NCBI GenBank assembly: GCA_047975265.1
Contig: JBKEDE010000042.1
Location: 1-64,000 of the forward strand
DNA from: UJ101 sp047975265
GTDB lineage: Bacteria > Bacteroidota > Bacteroidia > Flavobacteriales > UJ101
Length of the DNA: 64,000 nucleotides
Reading direction: 5' to 3'
Shown: positions 44,205-53,038 of the stretch, one piece after another
Position numbering within the stretch: the stretch's first letter is position 1
How the letters are laid out: each line of letters starts with the position of its first letter
Notes under the pieces: generated by a model
The model's input: only the letters and a program-made list of their open reading frames with translations
The model's database searches: none
What the model was told of the DNA's origin: nothing
Made by a program: the position numbers and the translations under genes

Positions 44205-44771
44205 ATGAATCAAGGAAAACTCATTATTTTTTCTGCTCCGTCAGGTTCCGGAAAAACAACGATTGTACGTCATCTACTTCAACATAATTCTTCGCTATCT
44301 TTTTCTATTTCATGCACAACTCGTGAAAAAAGAAAACATGAAATAAACGGAAAAGATTATTACTTTATTTCTTTAAGTGATTTTGAAAAAAAAATTCAAC
44401 AAAATGAGTTTATTGAATACGAAGAAGTTTACAAAGATAATTATTACGGTACATTAAAATCAGAAGTGGAGCGTATTTGGAAAGAAGGAAAGCACGTTGT
44501 CTTTGATATGGATGTTGTCGGCGGATTGAATATTAAAAAGCAATTTGGAAATCAGGCATTAGCTATTTTTATACGACCCCCGTCTGTAGAAGAATTGCAA
44601 CGTCGCCTCGAAAATCGCTCAACTGAAACTCCTGAAAAAATGGCTATGCGTATAGCCAAAGCTGAACAAGAAATGGCTCTTGCACAAAAATTTGATGTAA
44701 TTTTAATAAATGATTGTTTAGAAAAAGCTCAAAAAGAAGCTCAGAAAATAATTAATAATTTTATTCTTTAA
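44205..44771 (+). CDS. gmk: Guanylate kinase
   Basis: A 188-residue enzyme that turns GMP and dGMP into the diphosphates. The P-loop is SAPSGSGKTT (9-18), SCTTREKRKHEINGKDYYF binds GMP, and the lid has RRLENRSTETPEKMAMRIA. The length is typical. In many flavobacteria nadD follows gmk; here an alpha/beta hydrolase takes that place. Confidence 0.97.
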   Translation: MNQGKLIIFSAPSGSGKTTIVRHLLQHNSSLSFSISCTTREKRKHEINGKDYYFISLSDFEKKIQQNEFIEYEEVYKDNYYGTLKSEVERIWKEGKHVVFDMDVVGGLNIKKQFGNQALAIFIRPPSVEELQRRLENRSTETPEKMAMRIAKAEQEMALAQKFDVILINDCLEKAQKEAQKIINNFIL

Positions 44772-44782
44772 AATGATGAACC

Positions 44783-45616
44783 ATGTCAATACAGAATATT
44801 CATTACGTAATTGAAGGAAAAGGAATTCCTGTAGTATTATTGCATGGTTTTTTAGAAGATATAACCATGTGGGATGAATTTTCTACTAAATTGATTACAC
44901 AACATACCATTATCAGAATAGACCTTTTAGGGCATGGAAAAACAATTTCGCAAGGAGCTGTTTACAGCATGGAAGAACAAGCAAAACTTGTAAAGTCTGT
45001 TTTAGACCAAGAACAAATTTCAGAAGTCATTATAATTGGGCATTCTATGGGGGGTTATATAACTTTGGCTTTTGCAGAACAATATCCCCAAATGGTCAAA
45101 GGATTTTCCTTATTTTTTTCTTCTGCAACAGAAGACAGCTCTAAAAAAAAAGAACAACGAAACCGATTGGTCGAACTTGTGAAAAAACAACGACAATCTT
45201 TTATTCAAACAGCTATTCCCAACCTTTTTCATAATCCTGACAAGAAACTGTTGCAGCCTTTTGTTGAAAAAACAAAAAAAATGGCTAAAAACGTAACTAC
45301 AGAAAATATAGTAGCTTCTCTTTACGGAATGCGTTCACGAAAAGACCGAACGTCTGTTTTACAAACCAGCATTCCCAAACAGTTATTAATGGGGAGATTC
45401 GATACAGCACTAGATAGAAAATCACTTGAAAAACAAATAAATACCGCTTATAATTTAGAGTATAAAATTTTTGATACCGGACACATGGGACATTACGAAG
45501 CTCCAAAAGAAACGTTTACTGAAGTAAATACTTTTATAAAAAATGTTGTTAGCCACTGGCATTTTACATTTTTTTATATAATCCGTTTGGAATTAATCTC
45601 AATAATTTGGCAATAA
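44783..45616 (+). CDS. Alpha/beta hydrolase, C-terminal end altered by insertion
   Basis: A 277-residue hydrolase. The oxyanion motif HGF is at 21-23, the nucleophile Ser88 is in GHSMGG, and a conserved His lies in DTGHMGHYEAP. The normal fold ends at about residue 255 (NTFIKNV). The last 20 residues (SHWHFTFFYIIRLELISIIW) are encoded by the inserted module, antisense to the end of the SDR gene. The substrate is unknown; MenH-like or esterase enzymes are possible. The 3' end overlaps the SDR gene by 53 bases. Confidence 0.8.
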   Translation: MSIQNIHYVIEGKGIPVVLLHGFLEDITMWDEFSTKLITQHTIIRIDLLGHGKTISQGAVYSMEEQAKLVKSVLDQEQISEVIIIGHSMGGYITLAFAEQYPQMVKGFSLFFSSATEDSSKKKEQRNRLVELVKKQRQSFIQTAIPNLFHNPDKKLLQPFVEKTKKMAKNVTTENIVASLYGMRSRKDRTSVLQTSIPKQLLMGRFDTALDRKSLEKQINTAYNLEYKIFDTGHMGHYEAPKETFTEVNTFIKNVVSHWHFTFFYIIRLELISIIWQ

Positions 45617-46277
45617 TCCACCATCTTTTGGTTACATATCCAACACCTTTTTTCTTTTTTATAATTCCAAAAATCTGTCGGGCAGCTTTTTCCTTTGGTG
45701 CTACCCAAAATTGACCTTCTCCTTTAGCCATATCTGTATCAACAAAACCTGGTCTTATGTCTGTCACATAAATTGGTTTTTTGGTTTTCGTTGCCTTTTG
45801 CCTTAACCCTTCCAAATAGTTGATTTGATACGCTTTTGATGCATTATATGCTGGTGCAATTCTGCTACCTCGAATTCCTGCTATTGAACTTATAGCAACT
45901 AAATGACCTTTCCCTTGTTTTTGGAAATAATTAAAAGTCCAATCGACAATTTCGGTAAATGCATTAACATTCAATAAGTTTGTTTTATTCTCGATTTTAA
46001 AATCCAATTTTTCGTTTAGGTCTCCAGTTCCAGAACTCAAAATTAAAAGGTCAAGTCCGCCAATTTGGTTTGTCAATTCAGCTAATTTTATAGAATTATT
46101 TTCGGTTGTACAGTCAAATGAACTTATTGTATAATTGTATAGATTACTTTTTTGTAATTTTTCTAATTCAGCTTTTCGTCTTCCAGTAACTCCAACTTTA
46201 TATCCATTTTCAGTAAGAATTTTAGCAAGCTCATTTCCTATTCCAGAAGTTGCTCCAATTATTATTGCTTTTTTCAT
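45564..46277 (-). CDS. Short-chain dehydrogenase/reductase (inserted module)
   Basis: A 237-residue classical SDR: the cofactor motif GATSGIG is at 8-14, NVNAF is in the middle, catalytic Ser is in SSIAG, Tyr144 and Lys148 lie in YNASK, and PGFVDTDMA follows. TGRR after the second strand suggests NADP(H). The substrate is unknown. The gene lies between inverted ends GTTAGCCAC (45548-45556) and GTGGCTAAC (46290-46298), with repeat copy D directly upstream, and separates the hydrolase gene from the terminator at 46391. Confidence 0.9.
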   Translation of the reverse strand: MKKAIIIGATSGIGNELAKILTENGYKVGVTGRRKAELEKLQKSNLYNYTISSFDCTTENNSIKLAELTNQIGGLDLLILSSGTGDLNEKLDFKIENKTNLLNVNAFTEIVDWTFNYFQKQGKGHLVAISSIAGIRGSRIAPAYNASKAYQINYLEGLRQKATKTKKPIYVTDIRPGFVDTDMAKGEGQFWVAPKEKAARQIFGIIKKKKGVGYVTKRWWIIAKLLRLIPNGLYKKM

Positions 46278-46289
46278 TCAGTTTTGCTT

Positions 46290-46345
46290 GTGGCTAACGT
46301 CGGGGTTAAACGCAGTTGTTACGTTTGCAATATACGAAGTAATTG
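46290..46345 (-). repeat. Inter-cassette repeat, copy D
   Basis: gtggctaacgtcggggttaaacg and gttacgtttgcaatatac match copy C with only a few differences, ending at gaagtaattg (46345). Read on the minus strand it points at the SDR start 13 bases away. The gap 46278-46658 holds only this repeat and a terminator. Confidence 0.85.
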
Positions 46346-46390
46346 AAAAAAGAGGTTGATTTCTGGTTGGATTCATTTTTTAAAAGAAGA

Positions 46391-46424
46391 AAAAAGCTGA
46401 AAGTTAAATATCTTTCAGCTTTTT
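46391..46424 (+). terminator. Terminator, probably the original end of the yicC-gmk-hydrolase unit
   Basis: aaaaagctgaaag and ctttcagcttttt pair perfectly over 13 bases with a short loop and a T run. It is symmetrical and could act on both strands. Confidence 0.8.
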
Positions 46425-46658
46425 ATTTAGTCACATCTTAACAAATATGACGAATAATTTTAATTTGACTATATTTTCCAAACCAGTTCCTAACCACGTA
46501 ATAGATTTTCATCATAAACACCTTTGTTTTAATAGATTTATTTTATAACGTCTCAAACCCGTACTACTACTACTATTTAAACGATACACACCCAAGTTAA
46601 TGTAGTTTGAAATTTTTTCACACATTTGTATGGTATAATGAAAATCTTTAATGAAATT

Positions 46659-47351
46659 ATGAACAAATCTATACTATTTTTTTTAACCGTATTTTGCTTA
46701 CTTATTTTCAGTTTGTCATCGTACGGACAGGTTGGGGTTGGTACTGAGGATCCTCGGGGAACTTTCCATGTGGACGGTAAAAAAGACAACCAAACAACCA
46801 TCACTACAGAACAGCAAGCTAACGACTTTATAGTAACTTCCGATGGAGACGTTGGGGTAGGAACGATAATCCCTACTGCTAAGTTACACGTATTGGGAAC
46901 AGCCAGGATTACAAATACTCCCGTTTCTGTTAATACAGAGGATAAATACGTTGTTGTTGATGCCATTGGAAATTTAAAGTCCAGAGTGAGTCCTACTGTA
47001 AGGATATCATCCCTGGCAGAAGAAGGTATAACGGATTTAACCAATGCCACAGATGAAAGTTTATATGATTTCTATTTTATAGAAAATAGTCATACCGTAA
47101 CACTACCAAAATCTAATCCTGTATTCGAAGGACGATTACTGAGGTTTTATATACGTGGAAACGGTGCTCCGAACGTAACCTTTAATAAAGTTTATGCCCC
47201 TTACGATGCTGCCAATGTTATGCCTTCAGGATGGACTTATACTGGAGAAGGTCCCAGCAGAAATCTGCATATTACAGGTCAAGCTAATCGGTTTAATTTT
47301 GTAGATTTTTTATGTGATGGTGGTAACTGGTTTCCAGACAATAGAAATTAA
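46659..47351 (+). CDS. Secreted protein with head-repeat (VGVGT..P..LHV) motifs
   Basis: A 230-residue exported protein from the ATG at 46659; starts at 46626 or 46638 are also open, but this one gives the signal peptide NKSILFFLTVFCLLIFSLSS directly, cleaved after SSYG. The mature part has two copies of the motif QVGVGTEDPRGTFHVDG / DVGVGTIIPTAKLHVLG, often found at the start of phage-tail-like or adhesin proteins of Flavobacteriia, then a beta-rich domain. The role is unknown; a surface structure is likely. Confidence 0.65.
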   Translation: MNKSILFFLTVFCLLIFSLSSYGQVGVGTEDPRGTFHVDGKKDNQTTITTEQQANDFIVTSDGDVGVGTIIPTAKLHVLGTARITNTPVSVNTEDKYVVVDAIGNLKSRVSPTVRISSLAEEGITDLTNATDESLYDFYFIENSHTVTLPKSNPVFEGRLLRFYIRGNGAPNVTFNKVYAPYDAANVMPSGWTYTGEGPSRNLHITGQANRFNFVDFLCDGGNWFPDNRN

Positions 47352-47534
47352 TTTTTATAATACTACAAAAAAAATCGGGTTTCATATCTGTCTCATGGAA
47401 ATATTTGCAAACTTTTGGACATTTAAGACACAAAACCTTGCAAGAAAAAACAAGGAAATTAATTGTTAATTTATTAAAAACCAAAATATTAAGATATTTT
47501 CTTGGTGCGACTATTTAGTTGTATATAAAATATA

Positions 47535-50354
47535 TTATCCTACGATATTAATAATCTTGTTTGGAATAATAATGATTTTTTTTGGTTTTCGTCCATCCAA
47601 ATATTTTAAAGTGCGTTCATCGGTTATGATTATTCTTTCTATTTCTTCTTTAAGCATATCCAACGGAAGATTTATTTTAAAACGCATTTTACCGTTAAAT
47701 GAAACCGGATATTCTTTTGAGCTTTCAATCAGCCATTTTTCTTCAAAAACAGGAAAATTAGAAAAACTAACGCTTTCTTGATGACCTAGTTTCAACCATA
47801 ATTCTTCAGTGATGTGAGGTGCATAAGGTGAAAGTAGAATAACCAATGGTTCTAAGATATTGCGTTTGTTACACTTTAATTTTAGTAAATCATTTGTTGC
47901 AATCATAAAAGTACTGACTGAAGTATTGAATGAAAAATTTTGAATATCTTCATCTACTTTTTTAAGAGCTGTGTGCAAAATCTTCATCTCTTCTTTTGTA
48001 GGTTTTTCTTCTGAAACAGAAAAATGACCATCAGCATGGTGGAATAGTTTCCAAAATTTCTTTAAAAACCCAAACACACCACTTAATCCATTGGTATTCC
48101 AAGGTTTTGCTTGATCAATAGGACCTAAAAACATTTCGTACAAACGCAAGCTGTCTGCTCCGAATTCTTTGCAAATATCATCCGGATTTATAACGTTATA
48201 CCAGCGTTTTGACATTTTTTCAACTTCACGTCCTACAATGTATTTTCCATCCTCAAGAATAAATTCAGCCTCTTTAAATTCAGTAATCCAATTTCTTAAT
48301 TTATCTAAATCGATTTCATCAGAAGAGTTAACAAAATTTACATCAACTCTAATCTCTTCAGTCTCATATTCAGACTTTAAACCTTTTGAAACATATTTTT
48401 TAGTACCCGATATTCTATAAACGATAGCACTCGTTCCCAAAATCATTCCTTGATTAATCAGTTTTTTAAAAGGTTCGTCTGTAGGTGCAAAACCTCTATC
48501 AAACAAAAATTTATTCCAAAACCGCGAATACAATAAATGTCCGGTAGCATGCTCACTGCCACCAATGTATAAATCTACATTTTGCCAATAGTCTAAAGCC
48601 GACTTACTTGCAAATTCTTCTGAATTATCAGCATCCATATAACGCATCCAATACCATGATGAACCCGCCCAGCCCGGCATGGTGTTCAGTTCTAAAGGGA
48701 AAACCGTTTGATGATTTATTTTATCATTGGAGACCACTTGATTCGAAACAGTATCCCAAGCCCAAGTAGGAGCATTTCCTAAAGGCGGTTGTCCATCTTC
48801 CGTAGGTAAATATTTTTCAACTTCCGGTAAGATAATGGGAAGATATTTATTATCAATCATTTGAGGCATTCCGTCTTTATAATAAACAGGGAATGGTTCT
48901 CCCCAATAACGTTGCCTGCTAAAAACAGCATCACGTAAACGGTAATTGGTTTTTCCTTGTCCAAAACCGTGTTTTTCTAATTCATAAATAATGGTTTTTG
49001 TAGCTTTTTTAATAGTTAAACCATTTAAAAAATCTGAATTTATTAATGTAACACGACCTTCCTTTGCTGTATAAGCTTCTTTTGAGATATCGGTGTCAGC
49101 AAAAATATTTTTTATGGGAATATCGAAATGTTTAGCAAAAGCATAATCACGCTCATCACCGCAAGGTACTGCCATAACTGCTCCGGTTCCATAACCAACT
49201 AATACATAATCTCCAATCCAAATGGGAATTTTTTCGTTGGTAAACGGATGACAGACATAAGCCCCTGTAAATTGCCCGGAAATAGTTTTGATATCAGCCA
49301 TACGGTCACGTTCCGAACGTTTGGCAGTTTCTTTTATATAATTTTCAACTGCTTCTTTATATTCCTCTGTTGTAATATGTTGTACAAGTTCGTGCTCAGG
49401 AGCTAATGTCATAAAAGTTATGCCAAAAAGGGTATCAGGACGTGTAGTAAAAACTGAGATTTTAGAGGTGGAATTTATAATTTCAAATGCTATGACAGCT
49501 CCTTGAGATTTTCCTATCCAGTTACGTTGTGATTCTTTTAAAGCATCTGTCCAATCGATTGTTTCTAAGCCTTGTAATAAACGTTCGGCATAAGCAGATA
49601 TCCGCATAGACCATTGTGTCATTTTCTTACGAATGACAGGATAACTTCCACGTTCGGAAACTCCGTTTATAATTTCATCATTTGCCAGAACAGTACCCAA
49701 GGCAGGACACCAATTTACTTCAGTATCTGCCAGATACGTCAAACGGTATTGTAGTAAAATTTGTTGTTGTTGTTGTTGAGAGAACATTTTCCATTCATCA
49801 GCTGAAAAAGAAATAGCATTTTCATCACACGCAGCATTTACCGTTGTATTTCCTTCCTTTTCAAAATGTTTGATAAGGGTTTCTATTTCCTCAGCTTTAT
49901 GCGTATCGTTGTTATACCAGGCGTTGAACAATTGGATAAAGATCCATTGAGTCCATTTATAATACGAAGGGTCAGAAGTTCGAACTTCACGAGACCAATC
50001 AAATGAAAAACCAATTTTATCCAACTGATTGCGGTAAGTATTGATGTTGGTTTCTGTTGTTATTGCAGGATGTTGTCCTGTTTGAATGGCATATTGTTCT
50101 GCAGGAAGACCAAAGGAATCATATCCGGCAGGATGTAAGACATTAAATCCTTTTAAATGTTTGTAACGAGCATAAATATCTGAAGCGATATAACCTAACG
50201 GATGTCCCACATGTAATCCTGCTCCTGAAGGATACGGAAACATATCCAAAACATAAAATTTGGGTTTGTTTGAATGATTTATTGCTTTAAAAGTTTGTTT
50301 ATCAGCCCAATACTTTTGCCACCGTTTTTCGATTTCTCTGAAATTGTATTCCAT
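47535..50354 (-). CDS. leuS: Leucyl-tRNA synthetase
   Basis: A 939-residue class I synthetase. The HIGH-type motif is HVGHPLGY, the KMSKS loop is EKMSKRWYN, the editing domain contains FTTRPDTLFG, and the zinc/CP1 region is long, as in Bacteroidota. GSEHATGHLLYSRFW and PWNTNG are family blocks. A Q-run (QQQQQQ near residue 195) is coded in the connective part. It charges tRNA-Leu such as the one at 27920. Confidence 0.98.
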   Translation of the reverse strand: MEYNFREIEKRWQKYWADKQTFKAINHSNKPKFYVLDMFPYPSGAGLHVGHPLGYIASDIYARYKHLKGFNVLHPAGYDSFGLPAEQYAIQTGQHPAITTETNINTYRNQLDKIGFSFDWSREVRTSDPSYYKWTQWIFIQLFNAWYNNDTHKAEEIETLIKHFEKEGNTTVNAACDENAISFSADEWKMFSQQQQQQILLQYRLTYLADTEVNWCPALGTVLANDEIINGVSERGSYPVIRKKMTQWSMRISAYAERLLQGLETIDWTDALKESQRNWIGKSQGAVIAFEIINSTSKISVFTTRPDTLFGITFMTLAPEHELVQHITTEEYKEAVENYIKETAKRSERDRMADIKTISGQFTGAYVCHPFTNEKIPIWIGDYVLVGYGTGAVMAVPCGDERDYAFAKHFDIPIKNIFADTDISKEAYTAKEGRVTLINSDFLNGLTIKKATKTIIYELEKHGFGQGKTNYRLRDAVFSRQRYWGEPFPVYYKDGMPQMIDNKYLPIILPEVEKYLPTEDGQPPLGNAPTWAWDTVSNQVVSNDKINHQTVFPLELNTMPGWAGSSWYWMRYMDADNSEEFASKSALDYWQNVDLYIGGSEHATGHLLYSRFWNKFLFDRGFAPTDEPFKKLINQGMILGTSAIVYRISGTKKYVSKGLKSEYETEEIRVDVNFVNSSDEIDLDKLRNWITEFKEAEFILEDGKYIVGREVEKMSKRWYNVINPDDICKEFGADSLRLYEMFLGPIDQAKPWNTNGLSGVFGFLKKFWKLFHHADGHFSVSEEKPTKEEMKILHTALKKVDEDIQNFSFNTSVSTFMIATNDLLKLKCNKRNILEPLVILLSPYAPHITEELWLKLGHQESVSFSNFPVFEEKWLIESSKEYPVSFNGKMRFKINLPLDMLKEEIERIIITDERTLKYLDGRKPKKIIIIPNKIINIVG

Positions 50355-50496
50355 GTTCTACTGTCTAAATATATAAACCGTTGATCGTTAAATGCCCTAA
50401 CAATTCAGGACTATATGTAGTGTAGGATTTCGAAGCCGAAAACTTTCACCTTTGCACTGCTGTAAGTCCAAACGGTTTTTCAACTGCTAACTTACG

Positions 50497-50521
50497 AAAA
50501 AAAACGGTTTTTAACCGTTTT
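50497..50521 (-). terminator. Terminator downstream of the M28 peptidase gene
   Basis: On the minus strand aaaacggtt pairs with aaccgtttt around a three-base loop and is followed by T residues. It lies about 180 bases after the peptidase stop, beyond repeat copy E. Confidence 0.65.
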
Positions 50522-50532
50522 GGAGACGAGAG

Positions 50533-50592
50533 GAAAGGACAAATGTTCAACTTTGTACTTAACCCGCTATTTTGCCAATACATTGTTGGCTG
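50533..50592 (-). repeat. Inter-cassette repeat fragment, copy E
   Basis: Read on the minus strand, gcgggttaagtacaaagttgaacatttgtcc matches the left part of copy A at 1261-1294. It follows the M28 peptidase gene. The rest of the 350-base gap 50355-50702 holds the terminator and sequence (about 50400-50490) that I cannot assign. Confidence 0.7.
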
Positions 50593-50702
50593 TAGGCGTT
50601 TTGTTTTTCGGAGTTTTTCGATTTCTGTTAATTGAATAGTATTATGCTAATTCTTCATCACAATAAGTGAAAGCAATACATTTATTTTCATTATCTTCTT
50701 TC

Positions 50703-52910
50703 TCAAAAAGTTACTTTCATTTTCATTTCTTTACCGTTGCGTTTCACAGTAACTTCGTGGGTTTCTCCGGAATTGATCTTCGATAGACATTCCATATAAG
50801 AATAGACTTCTTTCACTTCGCATTTCCCAATTTTGGTAAGAACGTCTCCGGTTTCTATTCCCGCATTGGCTGCAGGTCGGTTTTCCGAAACACCGTCAAT
50901 GTGCAATCCGTCCGTTGTATCGGCATAACTTGGCATAATTCCCAAAGTAACTTTGTATTTTGGAACGGCTTTCGATGGTGAAATTTTTGTTTTCGTAAAT
51001 GGAATTTCTTTTTCTTCCGCCAATTTTTTAGTTAAACCAAAAACGTAATTCGTGATGAGTTTCATCCCGTCAAAATTAATTTTTTCCGTATCATCACTTG
51101 GTTTGTGATAATCTTCGTGCGTTCCTGTGAAGAAAAATAACACCGGAATATCTTGTAAATAAAAACTGGTGTGGTCAGAAGGTCCAACGCCCGAATCATC
51201 CAAAGCGAGATTGAATCCTGCCGGTTTGTATTTTTCCACCAAATCTTTTAAAATAGGGGAAGTACCGATTCCTCCGATATTCAATACTTTATCTTTATTC
51301 AAACGACCAACCATGTCCATATTCAACATAAAAATCGGTTTTGGATATTTTGTTTTTACCGTTTTTGAAAATTCTTTAGAACCCATCAAACCATCTTCTT
51401 CACCGGAAAATAAAACAAAAACATAATTGGCTTTTTCTTGGGTTTTGTTTTTGGTAAACATTCTAGCCAATTCCAAAACAGCAGAAGTCCCCGAAGCATT
51501 ATCATCCGCTCCATTGTGAATTTGTCCATCAGAATTCATGAGCGTTGAGTTGTGATGCTCGTTTAGTCCGAGATGATCGTAATGTGCCCCGATAACAATG
51601 GTTTTATCCACTTTATTGTCTAAATAACCCATTACATTGTGTCCCTTCATTTTTACGGATGAATGGTCATTGTGAGGATTAAGTTTAACAGAATATTCAA
51701 AAGGAAGAACTTCTGTTTTTAACCCTAGTTTTTTTAATGATTTTTCTAAGTATTTTGCTGCTTTTTTCTCACCTTCACTTCCGGTTAATCGTCCTTGTAA
51801 CTCATCAGAAGCGAGATAGGAAACATATGTTTTTATATGATTTTTGTTTACCAATTCAGCTGGATCGCTTTCAACCCAATCGGCGATGAAGACATTAGTT
51901 TCATGCTTTTTTCCAGCTTGTCGATTACTGCTGAAAACCAATTTTTTCCCATTAGGAGAAAACATCGGAAAGGCATTAAACTCACTTTCATACGTAATTT
52001 GTTTAAGATTTTTTCCGTCAATATCAATCATATATAATTGAAAATCATAGCCTCTTGTGGAATGATGATTGCTAGAAAAAATAATTTTCTTATCGGAAGG
52101 ATGAAAATACGGCGACCAATTGGCTTTTCCAAGATGCGTGATTTGTTTTAAATTACTTCCGTCAATATTCATCGTATAGAGTTCCATTTGCGTTGGAGCT
52201 ACGAGATTTTGAGCGAGTAAACTTTTATACTCCTTAATATCCTCGGCTGTTTTTGGTCTCGAAGAACGAAAAACCAATTTTTTGGAATCGTGAGAGAAAA
52301 ATGCTCCGCCGTCATAACCCAGACCAAAAGTGAGTTGTTCCAAATTTTTTCCGTCGATGTCCATTCGCCAAAGTTCCAAATCACCACTCCGCATAGAAGT
52401 AAAAACAATGTATTTTCCGTTGGGAGAAACTACCGCTTCGGCATCGTAACCTTTTTCATTAGTGAGTTTTTGGGTGATCTTACCATTCAAATCAGCAATG
52501 TAAATATCGAAATCGGTATAAATTGGCCAAACGTATTTTCCGTCTTTTCTCGGTTTTGGTTTTGGCGGACACGCTTTGTTTCCTTCGTGTGTGGAAGCGT
52601 AGAGAATATGTTTGCCATCGGGCATAAAGAAAGAGCAAGTTGTTCTTCCGTTTCCGGTGGAAATCAGTTGTAAATCTTTGGTAGAAAATTGATTTTTATT
52701 CAAATCAAGAAGATAGATTTGGTCGCATTCTGCTCCAATTTCAGAATTGGTAACTTGTAATGTTAAGGCATTTCCTTTTGGAGAAAAATAGGCTTCGGCA
52801 TTATCACCGCCAAAGGTGAGTTTTTTCAAGTTTTTAATATTGGATTCTTGGGAAAAAATGGTGATGGAAAAACTTAAACTGATTATACTTAAAAATAGAT
52901 TAATTTTATT
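50703..52910 (-). CDS. Secreted M28 zinc peptidase with TolB-like propeller and PDZ domain
   Basis: A 735-residue protein from the ATG at 52910; an earlier ATG (52943) would put 11 residues before the signal peptide NKINLFLSIISLSFSITIFS. Residues about 30-340 have PD40/WD40-like repeats (PNGKYIVFTSMRSGDLELW, MDIDGKNLEQLT). About 370-620 is an M28 aminopeptidase: GAHYDHLG, HNGADDNASGTSAVLELA, FSGEEDGLMGS, NMDMVG and DHTSFY give the two-zinc site. The C-terminal 90 residues are a PDZ domain (PAANAGIETGDVLTKIG). It likely degrades peptides in the periplasm or outside the cell. Confidence 0.93.
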   Translation of the reverse strand, partial: NKINLFLSIISLSFSITIFSQESNIKNLKKLTFGGDNAEAYFSPKGNALTLQVTNSEIGAECDQIYLLDLNKNQFSTKDLQLISTGNGRTTCSFFMPDGKHILYASTHEGNKACPPKPKPRKDGKYVWPIYTDFDIYIADLNGKITQKLTNEKGYDAEAVVSPNGKYIVFTSMRSGDLELWRMDIDGKNLEQLTFGLGYDGGAFFSHDSKKLVFRSSRPKTAEDIKEYKSLLAQNLVAPTQMELYTMNIDGSNLKQITHLGKANWSPYFHPSDKKIIFSSNHHSTRGYDFQLYMIDIDGKNLKQITYESEFNAFPMFSPNGKKLVFSSNRQAGKKHETNVFIADWVESDPAELVNKNHIKTYVSYLASDELQGRLTGSEGEKKAAKYLEKSLKKLGLKTEVLPFEYSVKLNPHNDHSSVKMKGHNVMGYLDNKVDKTIVIGAHYDHLGLNEHHNSTLMNSDGQIHNGADDNASGTSAVLELARMFTKNKTQEKANYVFVLFSGEEDGLMGSKEFSKTVKTKYPKPIFMLNMDMVGRLNKDKVLNIGGIGTSPILKDLVEKYKPAGFNLALDDSGVGPSDHTSFYLQDIPVLFFFTGTHEDYHKPSDDTEKINFDGMKLITNYVFGLTKKLAEEKEIPFTKTKISPSKAVPKYKVTLGIMPSYADTTDGLHIDGVSENRPAANAGIETGDVLTKIGKCEVKEVYSYMECLSKINSGETHEVTVKRNGKEMKMKVTF

Positions 52911-52983
52911 CATTTTTAATAAAAATTGGTTCTTGATACACAAAGATAGCGATTTTAAAAAGGTTATTTAAATAAAAGTTTTA

Positions 52984-53014
52984 CTAAAAAAGACCATTCA
53001 AAATGAATGGTCTT
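52984..53014 (-). terminator. Terminator of pruA
   Basis: aagaccattc pairs with gaatggtctt around five bases; on the minus strand it is followed by tttttt. Confidence 0.8.
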
Positions 53015-53038
53015 CCCTTTAATTTAACAGGTTAGAAA

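Noticed and set aside
49740..49800. Trinucleotide repeat (ttg run) in leuS
   Set aside because: It encodes a short Gln run in frame and leaves the gene intact; length variation would not shift the frame.
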